Assembly (NCBI GenBank): GCA_028280305.1
Contig: JANQMC010000009.1
Coordinates: 1-57,347 of the forward strand
DNA length: 57,347 nt
Direction of reading: 5' to 3'
Source of the DNA: Pelagibius sp.
GTDB lineage: Bacteria > Pseudomonadota > Alphaproteobacteria > Kiloniellales > Kiloniellaceae
The translations under genes and the position numbers were made by a program. How positions within the stretch are numbered: the stretch's first letter is position 1; every line of letters starts with the position of its first letter. Of the stretch, positions 34,427 through 42,659 are shown piece after piece. The notes beneath the pieces were generated by a model that did no database searches, was not told the DNA's origin, and was given only the letters and a program-made list of their open reading frames with translations.

Positions 34427-34460
34427 GGCCGTTCGCGAAAGCCTTCGCGAGCGGCCTTTT
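34427..34460 (+). terminator. Intrinsic terminator after the GNAT gene
   Basis: A 13-base stem with one G-U pair (ggccgttcgcgaa / ttcgcgagcggcc), loop agcc, then TTTT. It isolates the upstream genes from the BCCT operon. Confidence 0.88.
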
Positions 34461-34529
34461 GCCGTGGCCAATCAGTAGCGTGAATCCGCAGGCGAGTTTT
34501 TCCCCGACATTCAACCGGATGACAGTTCA

Positions 34530-34543
34530 TACCACCCGTGGTA
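34530..34543. promoter_or_regulatory. Palindrome in the BCCT operon promoter region
   Basis: TACCAC-CC-GTGGTA, perfect six-base arms, lies about 95 bases before the preferred BCCT start and after the terminator. The DNA from here to 34584 is AT-rich, as in a promoter. It is a plausible operator; which regulator binds is unknown. Confidence 0.5.
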
Positions 34544-34638
34544 ACTTTCGATTAAGTACAAGAACAAAAACGCCATAAAATTTCATGGTGATGAAAAAGC
34601 ACCGAAACGGGGCGTTACCGAAACAGGGAGTCGTGGGG

Positions 34639-36234
34639 ATGCCCATCAAGAACATCGTTCTCATCATTTCAGTCGGCCTCAGTGCCATCATCGGCATCTG
34701 GAGCGTGGTCTCTCCGGACGACGTGACCGGCGCTGCGGTGGCGCTGACCTCCGGTGCGCTGGAGTATCTCGACTGGCTGTTCATGCTGACCTGTACGATG
34801 TTCGTCTTCCTCGTGGTCTTTCTGGCGGTAAGCCGCTACGGCGAGATCAAGCTCGGCCGGGACGAAGAGGAGCCGGAGTTTTCCACCGCTTCCTGGATCG
34901 CCATGCTGTTTGCCGGCGGGATGGGCTCGGGCCTGCTGTTCTGGGGCGTGGCCGAGCCCATGTACCATTTCTATTCGCCGCCGGGCATGGAGGGCCAGAC
35001 CGCCGAGGCCGCCCGCATGGCCTTCGTCATCACCAACCTGCACTGGGGATTCCACGCCTGGGCGATCTACGGCGTCTGCGCCCTGGTGATCGCCTATTTC
35101 GTGTTTCGCAAGAACGCCCCTTCGATGGTCTCGACGCCCATCGAATACGCCCTGCGCCCCCTGCTCGGCGACAAGCTGACCCATGGCGTCTCGGTCGCCT
35201 CCGATGTCCTGGCCGTCATGGCCGTGGTCTTCGGCCTCGCCGGTTCGCTCGGGATGGGGACGCTGCTGGTGCGCTCCGGTCTGGCGGAAGTCTTCGGGAC
35301 AGATCCCGGCTCCCTGACCATCGCCATCGGCATTCTGGTGGTGATGACCGTCTGTTTTCTGCTCTCCGCCTGCACCGGCGTCGACAAGGGCATCAAGATC
35401 CTCTCCAACGTCAACATGGTCATCGCCATCGTCATCATGCTGGTGGTGCTCTTTGCCGGACCGACGACCTTTATCCTCGATGCCTTCGTGAATTCCATCG
35501 GCGACTACCTGAGCCAATTCGTTCTTCTCTCATTCCGGATTTTCTCCTATGACGATTCCCTGCGCGGCTGGACCCACGGCTGGACCCTGACCTACCTCAT
35601 CTGGTGGATCGCCTGGGGACCCTTCGTCGGCATCTTCATTGCCCGCATCAGCCGCGGCCGCACCATCCGCGAGTTCTGCATCGGCGTCGTCGTGATCCCG
35701 ACGGTCTTCTCGATGCTGTGGTTCGCCGTCTTCGGCGGTGCGTCGATGTACATCGAGATGAACGGCGGCGGCGGCCTGGCCGAGGTGGTCTTCGAAGACG
35801 TCACCAAGGCGCTCTTCACCTTCTTCAGCTACCTGCCGGGCACCGGCATCCTGAACATCCTGGCGATCATCCTGATCTTCATCTTCCTGGTGACCAGCGC
35901 CGATTCCGGCACCTTCGTGGTCTCGATGATGACCACCAACGGCAACCTCAATCCGGACACCAAGACCAAGTTGCTGTGGGGCATCATCATGTCCGCCATC
36001 ACCTTCGGCGTTCTGGTTTCGGGCAGTGTCACCGTGGCCAAGGCGATGGCCATCACCGGGGCGATTCCCTTCACCTTCATCGTGTTCTTCCAACTCGTCG
36101 GGTTCTTCCGCGCGTTGCGGGAGGACGAGTCTCCGGAGATTCGTGATCTCCGCCTGGCCCGCAGGATGGCGCGGGCCCAGGCCGCCGATCAGTCAGCAGG
36201 CCAGGCCGGCGGCAGCCGGACGCCCGCAGAGTAG
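34639..36234 (+). CDS. BCCT-family sodium/betaine-type transporter
   Basis: A 531-residue carrier with about 12 helices. The tryptophan box of BetP-like carriers is intact: HWGFHAWAIY gives the W-x4-W-x2-Y set of helix 4, and LIWWIAWGPFVGIFIARISRGRTIREF is helix 8. The sodium-2 site Thr-Ser is present in LVTSADSGTF, and GMGSGLLFWGVAEPMYHF is helix 3. I infer sodium-coupled uptake of betaine, choline, carnitine or dimethylsulfoniopropionate. ATG 34639 has AGGGAG upstream; ATG 34585 is in frame. Two genes for a binding lipoprotein and a stress protein follow at 15 and 17 bases, which is unusual for BCCT. Confidence 0.92.
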   Translation: MPIKNIVLIISVGLSAIIGIWSVVSPDDVTGAAVALTSGALEYLDWLFMLTCTMFVFLVVFLAVSRYGEIKLGRDEEEPEFSTASWIAMLFAGGMGSGLLFWGVAEPMYHFYSPPGMEGQTAEAARMAFVITNLHWGFHAWAIYGVCALVIAYFVFRKNAPSMVSTPIEYALRPLLGDKLTHGVSVASDVLAVMAVVFGLAGSLGMGTLLVRSGLAEVFGTDPGSLTIAIGILVVMTVCFLLSACTGVDKGIKILSNVNMVIAIVIMLVVLFAGPTTFILDAFVNSIGDYLSQFVLLSFRIFSYDDSLRGWTHGWTLTYLIWWIAWGPFVGIFIARISRGRTIREFCIGVVVIPTVFSMLWFAVFGGASMYIEMNGGGGLAEVVFEDVTKALFTFFSYLPGTGILNILAIILIFIFLVTSADSGTFVVSMMTTNGNLNPDTKTKLLWGIIMSAITFGVLVSGSVTVAKAMAITGAIPFTFIVFFQLVGFFRALREDESPEIRDLRLARRMARAQAADQSAGQAGGSRTPAE

Positions 36235-36249
36235 AGGGGGAGAAGAAGC

Positions 36250-38202
36250 ATGACGATATCCAGAAAAGCCACCACCCTTGTGTTGCTGCTTTGCGGTTCC
36301 CTGATCCTTTCGGCCTGCGGTGAGGAGGAGGCGAAGGTGGTGCGCGTCGCGTCCAAAAACTTCACCGAGAACATGCTGTTGGCCGAAATGATGGCGCGCA
36401 TGGCCGAAGAAGACGGCCTGACGGTACAGCGTGCCATTCCCTACGGCTCCTCTGCGGAGACTTTCGAGGCCCTGAAGCAGGACAAGATCGACCTCTACCC
36501 GGAATACAACGGCACCGGCCTGGTCTATCTGGGCCAGCCGCCGATGACCGACGGCGATGCCGCCCTGGCGCGGGTGCGCGAACTCTACGGCGCATTGGAG
36601 CTGGATTGGCGCGAGCGGCTCGGCTTTTCCAGCGACTACGTTCTGGTGGTGCGCCCTGAAGTCTCTCAGGGACAGGACATCACCAAGATCAGCGATCTCG
36701 CACGCCTCGACAGCGTCGACATCGCCGCGGACGACACCTTCGTGGAACGGCCCCTCGACGGCCTCAATCCCCTGGTGCGCCGCTACGGCCTGAAGCCCGG
36801 GCAGGTTCTGGCCTTCGATCTCGACGACAGCGGCAAGGACAAGATCGCCCAGGCCGTGCTCGACGGGACGGCCATCGTCGGCGAGCTGTTCCGCACCGAC
36901 CAGCAGATCGCCAGTTTCGATCTGGTGGTGCTGGAAGACGACCTTTCCTTCTTTCCGGTCTACGAACCCTCACCGCTGGTCCGCCGCGAGGCGCTGGCCC
37001 GCTTCCCCGATCTGGCCCCCGCCCTGGCCAAGCTGCAGAACAAGGTCACCGCCGATGCCATGCGGGAAATGATCACCGATGTCGAACTGGAGGGACGCAG
37101 CGTCGGCGCGGTGGTGCTGGACTACATGGTGGCGGCGGGCCTGCTCGAAGCCACGTCGGAAACCGGCGGCGCCTCCGGGGCCGAACCGCTGATCGTCGCC
37201 ATGGGGGAACTGGATTCCTTGGCCGGACCCGCCGGCAAGGCGGTGCGCGCGGCGCGCAGCGTTTTTCCAAAACGATCAGTCGCCGTTGAACGGGCCGCCA
37301 ACCCGCTTGATCTGGTGACCAGCGGCGCGGCCCGCCTGGCGGTGGCCGGGGTCGATTCCTTCTACGAGGTCGAAGGCGACGGCGCGGTTCTCGCGAGCCA
37401 GGCCGAGGCCCTCGGCGTCGTCGGCTTCCAGGTGGCCCATATCGTCACCCGCAGCGGCGGTCCCGCCAGCTTGCCCGAGGTGACGAAACTGGGTGTCGGC
37501 GAGGCCGGCTCGTCATCGGACCGGGTGGCCCGCATGGCGCTTGCCGGGCTTGGTCTCGACGGGGTCGCGGTGGTCTCCGGCGAAGCCGGCGAACTGGGCA
37601 TCCAGTTCGAAGCCATGGCCAAGGGCCTGGTGGACGCCGTCTTCATCATGGCCCCGCTGGGCGATACAACGGTTCTGGAGCTGCTGGAAGGCGGCGACTA
37701 CCGGCTGCTGGCGATCGAGGGCTGGAACGACGGCTCCGCGCCGCTGCGCTTCTCCTTCCTGCGCCAGGCCCAGATCCCCGCCGGCAGCTATGCCGGCCAG
37801 GATGGCGCCGTCGAATCGCTCGGTGTCCAGATGGTGCTGGCCGGCCCCTCGGGCGGACGCGAGGCCTTCGGCGCACAGGGACCGGGCACAACGGGTACCG
37901 CCGCCACCCAGCCGATCCCCGACGCCACCATCCTGGAACTGTCCAAGGCCCTGGGTACCGCCGAAGCCGTCGATCCGGCGGCCCCGGTAGCGGCCGCGCT
38001 GCGGCCGGCGCTCGACGAGGGACCGCAGCCCCTGATCGCCGATCCCTTGACGTCGCTGGTCAACATCGTGGCGATCCTCTTCCTCGTCTGGATGGTCTAC
38101 CTGCTGGTCGCCAAACAGCCGCGCCGACCCGACCAGCCCAGCGATATGCACATCATTCCGGCCAAGTCGGCCGGCGAAACAGATCAGCAGCCGGGCCAGT
38201 AG
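36250..38202 (+). CDS. Membrane-tethered double binding lipoprotein (OpuAC domain plus TAXI-type domain)
   Basis: A 650-residue exported protein. Residues 1-23 are a lipoprotein signal (LILSAC). Residues about 30-300 are an OpuAC/OsmF-type betaine-binding domain (VASKNFTENMLLAEMM, IDLYPEYNGTGLVYLG, GELFRTDQQI). Residues about 314-535 match TAXI-type TRAP binding proteins (GVGEAGSSSDRVARMAL, AMAKGLVDAVFIMAP, YRLLAIEGWNDG, AQIPAGSYAGQDGAVESLGVQMVL). After a Pro/Ala linker comes one helix (SLVNIVAILFLVWMVYLLVAK, about 602-622) and a short cytosolic tail. ABC or TRAP partners are absent; the partner is inferred to be the BCCT carrier 15 bases upstream. Confidence 0.88.
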   Translation: MTISRKATTLVLLLCGSLILSACGEEEAKVVRVASKNFTENMLLAEMMARMAEEDGLTVQRAIPYGSSAETFEALKQDKIDLYPEYNGTGLVYLGQPPMTDGDAALARVRELYGALELDWRERLGFSSDYVLVVRPEVSQGQDITKISDLARLDSVDIAADDTFVERPLDGLNPLVRRYGLKPGQVLAFDLDDSGKDKIAQAVLDGTAIVGELFRTDQQIASFDLVVLEDDLSFFPVYEPSPLVRREALARFPDLAPALAKLQNKVTADAMREMITDVELEGRSVGAVVLDYMVAAGLLEATSETGGASGAEPLIVAMGELDSLAGPAGKAVRAARSVFPKRSVAVERAANPLDLVTSGAARLAVAGVDSFYEVEGDGAVLASQAEALGVVGFQVAHIVTRSGGPASLPEVTKLGVGEAGSSSDRVARMALAGLGLDGVAVVSGEAGELGIQFEAMAKGLVDAVFIMAPLGDTTVLELLEGGDYRLLAIEGWNDGSAPLRFSFLRQAQIPAGSYAGQDGAVESLGVQMVLAGPSGGREAFGAQGPGTTGTAATQPIPDATILELSKALGTAEAVDPAAPVAAALRPALDEGPQPLIADPLTSLVNIVAILFLVWMVYLLVAKQPRRPDQPSDMHIIPAKSAGETDQQPGQ

Positions 38203-38219
38203 CCGAGAAGGAAACAATA

Positions 38220-38672
38220 ATGTCCAAAAAGATTCTGGTTCCCATCGATCTGGAGCATCAATCGTCCTGGCTGAAGGCCCTGCCCAACGGGGTCAACCAG
38301 GCCCGCATCCTGGACGGCGAGGTCTGGCTGATGACGGTGGTCCCGCATATTCCCTCCGGCATTGACTGGCGTTATGCCATTCGCGGCGAAGAGCATGGCT
38401 CGATCGACTACGATGTAAAGGACTTCGTCAAACAGGCCGAAGAACGGATGCGGGAACTGGCCAAGGAGCACATTCCCGAAGACTACTTCGGCGGCATCAT
38501 CGCCGCCCACGGCACGATCTATGAGAAGATCGTCGAAGCTGCCGAAGAGATCGGCGCCGAGCTCATCGTGATGGCGGCGCACCGCCCTTCACTGAAAGAC
38601 TATCTGCTCGGCCCCAACACGGCGCGGGTGGCCCGCCATGCCGCCTGCTCGGTGCAGATCGTCAGGGACTGA
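38220..38672 (+). CDS. Universal stress protein, UspA family
   Basis: A 150-residue USP. It begins KKILVPIDLEHQSS, and the core strand ELIVMAAH is followed by the nucleotide loop region. The usual G-x2-G-x9-G-S/T reads AAHRPSLKDYLLGPNT, so only the last glycine remains and ATP binding is doubtful. AAGGAA lies upstream and the gap to the binding lipoprotein is 17 bases. By analogy with TeaD, a USP that regulates the ectoine TRAP transporter TeaABC, I infer that it controls the BCCT system. Confidence 0.9.
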   Translation: MSKKILVPIDLEHQSSWLKALPNGVNQARILDGEVWLMTVVPHIPSGIDWRYAIRGEEHGSIDYDVKDFVKQAEERMRELAKEHIPEDYFGGIIAAHGTIYEKIVEAAEEIGAELIVMAAHRPSLKDYLLGPNTARVARHAACSVQIVRD

Positions 38673-38682
38673 AGCCTGCCAC

Positions 38683-40026
38683 TCAACCCAGAGCGTCCCG
38701 GATACCGTAGAGACCGTAGGCGCCGGCCAGATAGAGCCGGCGCAGAAAAGGCAGGGGAAAGCGCGGCAAGGGCGCCCGCAGAACGGCGGGCAGGTCCGCC
38801 GCGCCCTGGCGTCCGGCAACCAGGCCCGCCAGGGCCCGTCCGGCATAGGCGGTGAAGGAAACGCCGTTGCCGTGATAGGCCAAGGCAGCGTAGAGCCCCT
38901 TCTCCTCCAGCGCGCCGACGAAGGGCACCAGCGGCTTGGACAGACAGACCAGTCCGCGCCAGGAAAACTCGGTTTCGACGTTCCGCCAAGCCGGAAAGTG
39001 ATGCTCGAAGTCGCGGCGCAGGCGCCGCCTTCCCCGCTCGCCCGCCGCCGGCGAACCGGAGATGCCGCCCCGCCCGCCGAAAAGAAACCGTCCGTCAGGC
39101 AGCAGGCGAAAGTAGTGCAGCAGGTGGCGGCTGTCGGCACACATGGTGGTGTCGGTCCAGCCCTGGGCGGCCTGCTCATTGTGACTCAAAGGCCGGGTGA
39201 CGATGATGTCCGAAATGACCGGCAGCAACCGCCCGGCAAGATCGGGCAAACGCGCTTCCTCGCTGTAGCCGTTGGTCGCGATAATCACCTTGCGGGCCGT
39301 CATGCGGCCCTGCGGTGTGGTCAGACTGAAACCGCCGCCCTGGCGCTGCAGTGCCAGGACCGCCGAGTTGCCGTAGACCCGCACCCCGGCGTCGATGGCC
39401 GCCCGCGCCAATCCCCGCAGGTACTTCAGGGGGTGCAGCCCGACGCCGGGCGGCACCAGCAGGCCGCCGTGAAAGTCCGCCGCCGCGAGGCCGCGTTCAG
39501 CCAAGGCCGCAGGCTCCAGCAGCGGGCAGTCGAGACCAAAGAGGTCGCGGAACTGGGCCTGCTCGGCGCGCAGTTCGGCAAGCCGGCCCGGCTTGTGGGC
39601 CAGCAGGATCTCACCCTCCCCGGTCAGGTCGGCATCGATCCCGCGCGCTTTGCAGAAGGACCTGACGAGATCCACGGCTTCGACCTGGATCTGGAAAAAG
39701 CGGCGTGTCTCCTCCAGACCGTAGCGCTTCGCCATGGCGGCATAGTCGAGCTTCGCGCCGCCGAGGCAACAGAAACCGCCGTTACGCCCTGAGGCCCCCC
39801 AGCCGGGTGTTCCGGCTTCCAGCACCGCCACATCGGCCGCTTCTTCTTCCGCCAGGGTCAGGGCGGCGGTGAGCCCGGTGAAACCGGCGCCGATGACCGC
39901 GATGTCGCAAGCAGCGTCTTCCGTCAAAGGCGGTGTCGCCCGGCCGAGAGGCCGCGCCGAGGCCTCCCAATAGCTGCCGACCGCCGCATCGCGGTCATAG
40001 AGGGCATCGTGGTAGAGACGGGTCAT
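38683..40026 (-). CDS. FAD-dependent amine oxidoreductase (DAO family)
   Basis: A 447-residue flavoprotein. The FAD loop is VIGAGFTGLTAALTLAE near residue 44-60, followed by LEAGTPGWGASGRNGGF, the DAO block often seen in gamma-glutamylputrescine oxidase and sarcosine-oxidase-like enzymes. The C-terminus has WRGLVCLSKPLVPFVGAL and YHGNGVSFTAYAGRALAGLVAG. Substrate could be an N-methylated or polyamine-derived amine; betaine catabolism is possible given the operon it converges with, but this is inference. ATG 40026 preferred over an upstream TTG-like frame. Confidence 0.87.
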   Translation of the reverse strand: MTRLYHDALYDRDAAVGSYWEASARPLGRATPPLTEDAACDIAVIGAGFTGLTAALTLAEEEAADVAVLEAGTPGWGASGRNGGFCCLGGAKLDYAAMAKRYGLEETRRFFQIQVEAVDLVRSFCKARGIDADLTGEGEILLAHKPGRLAELRAEQAQFRDLFGLDCPLLEPAALAERGLAAADFHGGLLVPPGVGLHPLKYLRGLARAAIDAGVRVYGNSAVLALQRQGGGFSLTTPQGRMTARKVIIATNGYSEEARLPDLAGRLLPVISDIIVTRPLSHNEQAAQGWTDTTMCADSRHLLHYFRLLPDGRFLFGGRGGISGSPAAGERGRRRLRRDFEHHFPAWRNVETEFSWRGLVCLSKPLVPFVGALEEKGLYAALAYHGNGVSFTAYAGRALAGLVAGRQGAADLPAVLRAPLPRFPLPFLRRLYLAGAYGLYGIRDALG

Positions 40027-40151
40027 GCGCTTGTTTGGTCTCCGCTTTTGCCTGCGCAAGATAGACCAGAACCCGCTCTAGGAAGAAAGCCTTTGCCGGA
40101 GTATCCTTATCCATCCGTGAGCGGCGGAGCAGTCAGGAGAAAGAGCGGACC

Positions 40152-40433
40152 ATGGGTTTCTTCAGCAAACTTTTCGGCGGTGGCGGCGAGAATGATGCCC
40201 CCTCGGCAGAAGCGGTTGAATACAACGGCTTTCAGATTCAGCCGGCGGCACGCCGCCAGGGCGGCCAATGGCTGACCGCCGGGATCATCCGCAAGGAGAT
40301 CGGCGGCGAAATGAAGGAGCACAGTTTCCTGCGCGCCGACACCCACGGCTCGCAAAAAGACGCCGACGACTTCGCCCTGATGAAGGGGCGTCAGATCATC
40401 GACGAACAGGGTGAGCGGATCTTCAAGGACTGA
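40152..40433 (+). CDS. HlyU-family protein
   Basis: A 93-residue protein with the HlyU (PF10115) pattern: MGFFSKLFGGGG, VEYNGFQIQPAARRQGGQWLTAGIIRKE, EHSFLRADTHGSQKDADDFALMKGRQIIDEQGERIF. In vibrios the name belongs to a different ArsR-type regulator; proteins of this small family are common in alphaproteobacteria, and their role is unclear. AGGAG lies upstream. The next gene starts 11 bases after. Confidence 0.88.
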   Translation: MGFFSKLFGGGGENDAPSAEAVEYNGFQIQPAARRQGGQWLTAGIIRKEIGGEMKEHSFLRADTHGSQKDADDFALMKGRQIIDEQGERIFKD

Positions 40434-40444
40434 GACAACACAAG

Positions 40445-40729
40445 ATGGATCTCGATAGCTTTCGCAACAGCCTGACTACGGACAGGCCACCGGCGGAGCT
40501 GAGCCCCGCTCTGACCGCGCTGTGGCAGGCCGCCAAGGACGACTGGGACACCGCACACCAAACCGCCCAAAGCGACTCTTCCGCCGAAGGGGCTTGGGTG
40601 CACGCCTACCTGCATCGCGTCGAAGGCGACGAGAGCAACGCGGGCTACTGGTACCGCCGCGCCGGCAAACCCCATGCGCGGAACAGCCTGGACGAGGAAT
40701 GGGCCGAGATCGTCAGCGCTTTGCTCTAA
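40445..40729 (+). CDS. Conserved hypothetical protein
   Basis: A 94-residue, probably cytosolic protein: LSPALTALWQAAKDDWDTAHQTAQSDSSAEGAWVHAYLHRVEGDESNAGYWYRRAGKPHARNSLDEEWAEIVSALL. The block WVHAYLHRxEGDxxNAxYWYRRAGKP is characteristic of a small family with a Sel1/TPR-like appearance. No function is known. Co-transcription with the HlyU-family gene is likely. Confidence 0.75.
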   Translation: MDLDSFRNSLTTDRPPAELSPALTALWQAAKDDWDTAHQTAQSDSSAEGAWVHAYLHRVEGDESNAGYWYRRAGKPHARNSLDEEWAEIVSALL

Positions 40730-40759
40730 GCGCGTACCTTATCCAACTATTCGCTGGGC

Positions 40760-41662
40760 CTAGGCGTTCTCCGCCACCGTCGACCGTAGATGTTGCTCCA
40801 GGTATTCGCCCAGGGCTTCCGCGGCGGCATTCTTTTTCTTGCTGCTGCGGTGCAGCCGGACAACGACATCGCCCAGCCGCGGCAGACCGGCGCCGGCATC
40901 CAGGACCGGCACCTCCGGACCGATGGTTCCGGCGGCAAAGGCCGAGATCCCCAAGCCCGCCTTGACGGCAGACTGCAGGCTTGCCGAACAGGAACTGGTA
41001 TAGACCAGACGGTAGTCGAGGCCCTTGTCGGCCAGGTCCTGCAGGATGGCGTCCCGATAGAAGCAGCCCTGCGGATAGATCACCAGAGGCAGGGGCTCGT
41101 CCCGGCGCGCCAACAGCTTCTCGCGCCCGACCCAGACGATCGGCTCCCGCCACAAGACACCGCTCTGGCGCGGCTCCCGGCGGATCTGGCGCATCAACAC
41201 CAGATCGAGTTGTTCAGAGCGCAACTGGTTTGCGAGATCGACGGCAAGGCCCGCCACGACCTCTATCTCGAAGCTCGGATGCTGCTTCATGAAGCGGTTG
41301 AGGATCGGCGGCAGTTGCTTCACGGCAAAGCTTTCCTGAGTGCCCAGGCGCACCTTGCCGGAACCCGCCGGCAGACGCAGCGCCGCCAGGGCATCGCTTT
41401 CGATTTTAAGCAGGTCACGGGCATAGTTCAGCAGCACATCGCCCTCCGGCGTCACCGAGACACCCTGCTTCGAGCGCATCAGCAATCGGACCTTGGTGAG
41501 CAGTTCCAGCTTCGAAATCTGACCGCTGATCGTCGACTGGGAACGGCCGATCAGATGCCCGGCATTTGTGAGACTTCCGGTATCTACGGCGGCCACGAAA
41601 GTCCTCAGCAATTCAAGGTCTAACTGGGGTCGGGGATAGTGCCCGGTAGCGGATACATCCAT
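40760..41662 (-). CDS. LysR-family transcriptional regulator
   Basis: A 300-residue LysR. HTH: LDLELLRTFVAAVDTGSLTNAGHLIGRSQSTISGQISKLELLTKVRLLMRSKQGVSVTPEG. The effector domain is complete (GKVRLGTQESFAVKQLPPILNRFM, LVIYPQGCFYRDAILQDL). This Q-S-T-I-S-x-Q-I-x-x-L-E subgroup often controls efflux or amino-acid genes. It is divergent from the NAS-like gene, whose regulator it probably is, across about 110 bases. Confidence 0.92.
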   Translation of the reverse strand: MDVSATGHYPRPQLDLELLRTFVAAVDTGSLTNAGHLIGRSQSTISGQISKLELLTKVRLLMRSKQGVSVTPEGDVLLNYARDLLKIESDALAALRLPAGSGKVRLGTQESFAVKQLPPILNRFMKQHPSFEIEVVAGLAVDLANQLRSEQLDLVLMRQIRREPRQSGVLWREPIVWVGREKLLARRDEPLPLVIYPQGCFYRDAILQDLADKGLDYRLVYTSSCSASLQSAVKAGLGISAFAAGTIGPEVPVLDAGAGLPRLGDVVVRLHRSSKKKNAAAEALGEYLEQHLRSTVAENA

Positions 41663-41771
41663 CGGAAACCTCCATAGCAGGTATCAGAAATCCGAATGTG
41701 ACATCAGGTTGTGGATAAGACAATCATATTGCCCAGGCGTCGTCCAAGGCGCCGTCAGGAAGGCAGGAACA

Positions 41772-42659
41772 ATGGAAGAGCGGATCCAGGATGGGGGGCC
41801 GCTTGAACTGGGCGGTTTTTACGCCAGTTCAGAACTGCTGGAGCGATTCAGCAACCAAGTACAGTCATTGATCGGGGCCGCTGATCGGGCAGCGGCGAAC
41901 GGAAATCCGGAAGGCCAGTTTGCGGCCTTGCTGGCGCTTGAGTCCGTGCTGCTGAGTGATCTCCTGAATGAACAGGAGGCGTCGGACTTCGTCAGCAGGC
42001 CGGAGATGCAATCGGCCATCAAGACCAGCCAGCGGATCTTCGCAGCCTTCGAGTCGCGGCTGGAGGATGCCTTTGTCGCCGACATCGCCAGCGTCAAGGC
42101 ACCCCGGCGCTATCTGAGCGACTGCGACTCCGTCACCCGCAATTATCTGGCCCGCTACCGCGCTCTTGCTGCCGCAGAGGTGGCCCTGGCCAGGGTGGGG
42201 CCGGCGGACCGGGTGGCCTTTGTCGGCGCCGGTGCGTTGCCGATCACGGCGCTGGAGTACATCCGCACCGCAGGCTGTCATGTCGACGGCATCGAGATCC
42301 TGGGCGAGCGGGCCGCAGCAGCCGAGGCGGTCATCGAGCGCCTGGGCTTCGCCGAACGGCTGACCATGATCAATGCCGACGGCAGCACCATCGACTTCTC
42401 GACATACTCCGTGATCCTGGTCGGCGTGCTGGCGGAACCCAAGGCGGCGATCTTTGCAAGGCTCGCCGCCACCGCAGCGCCGGAGGCCCGGGTGATCTGC
42501 CGCACGACGGAGGGGTTGCGCCAACTGATCTACCGGCCCACGGCAGCGGGAGCCCTGTTGCCCTATCAGGCTCAAGCCATCAACAGAGCCAACGGGTTCC
42601 AGACCCTCTCCACCCTGCGCCTGGTTCAAATAGCCCTGAAACCCGGAGCGGCCGCCTGA
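41772..42659 (+). CDS. Nicotianamine synthase-like (CntL-like) protein
   Basis: A 295-residue protein. A helical N-terminal domain (residues about 20-135) precedes a Rossmann fold: RVAFVGAGALPITALEYIRTAGCHVDGIEI at about 147-176 matches the VAFVGSGPLPLT motif of nicotianamine synthases and the LLVGSGAYPMT of CntL. NYLARYRALAAAEVAL (124-139) corresponds to the NAS Tyr/Glu region, and ARVICRTTEGLRQLIYRP to the RSAHGxRxxLYP block. NAS enzymes move aminobutyrate from SAM to an amine. The downstream LysE exporter, overlapping by one base, supports a secreted product. ATG 41772 chosen; an upstream start at 41709 is unlikely. Confidence 0.65.
   Translation: MEERIQDGGPLELGGFYASSELLERFSNQVQSLIGAADRAAANGNPEGQFAALLALESVLLSDLLNEQEASDFVSRPEMQSAIKTSQRIFAAFESRLEDAFVADIASVKAPRRYLSDCDSVTRNYLARYRALAAAEVALARVGPADRVAFVGAGALPITALEYIRTAGCHVDGIEILGERAAAAEAVIERLGFAERLTMINADGSTIDFSTYSVILVGVLAEPKAAIFARLAATAAPEARVICRTTEGLRQLIYRPTAAGALLPYQAQAINRANGFQTLSTLRLVQIALKPGAAA

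Noticed and set aside
34639..36234. Riboswitch or leader RNA before the BCCT gene
   Set aside because: Only a 14-base palindrome and AT-rich DNA are present; no multi-stem structure could be drawn.
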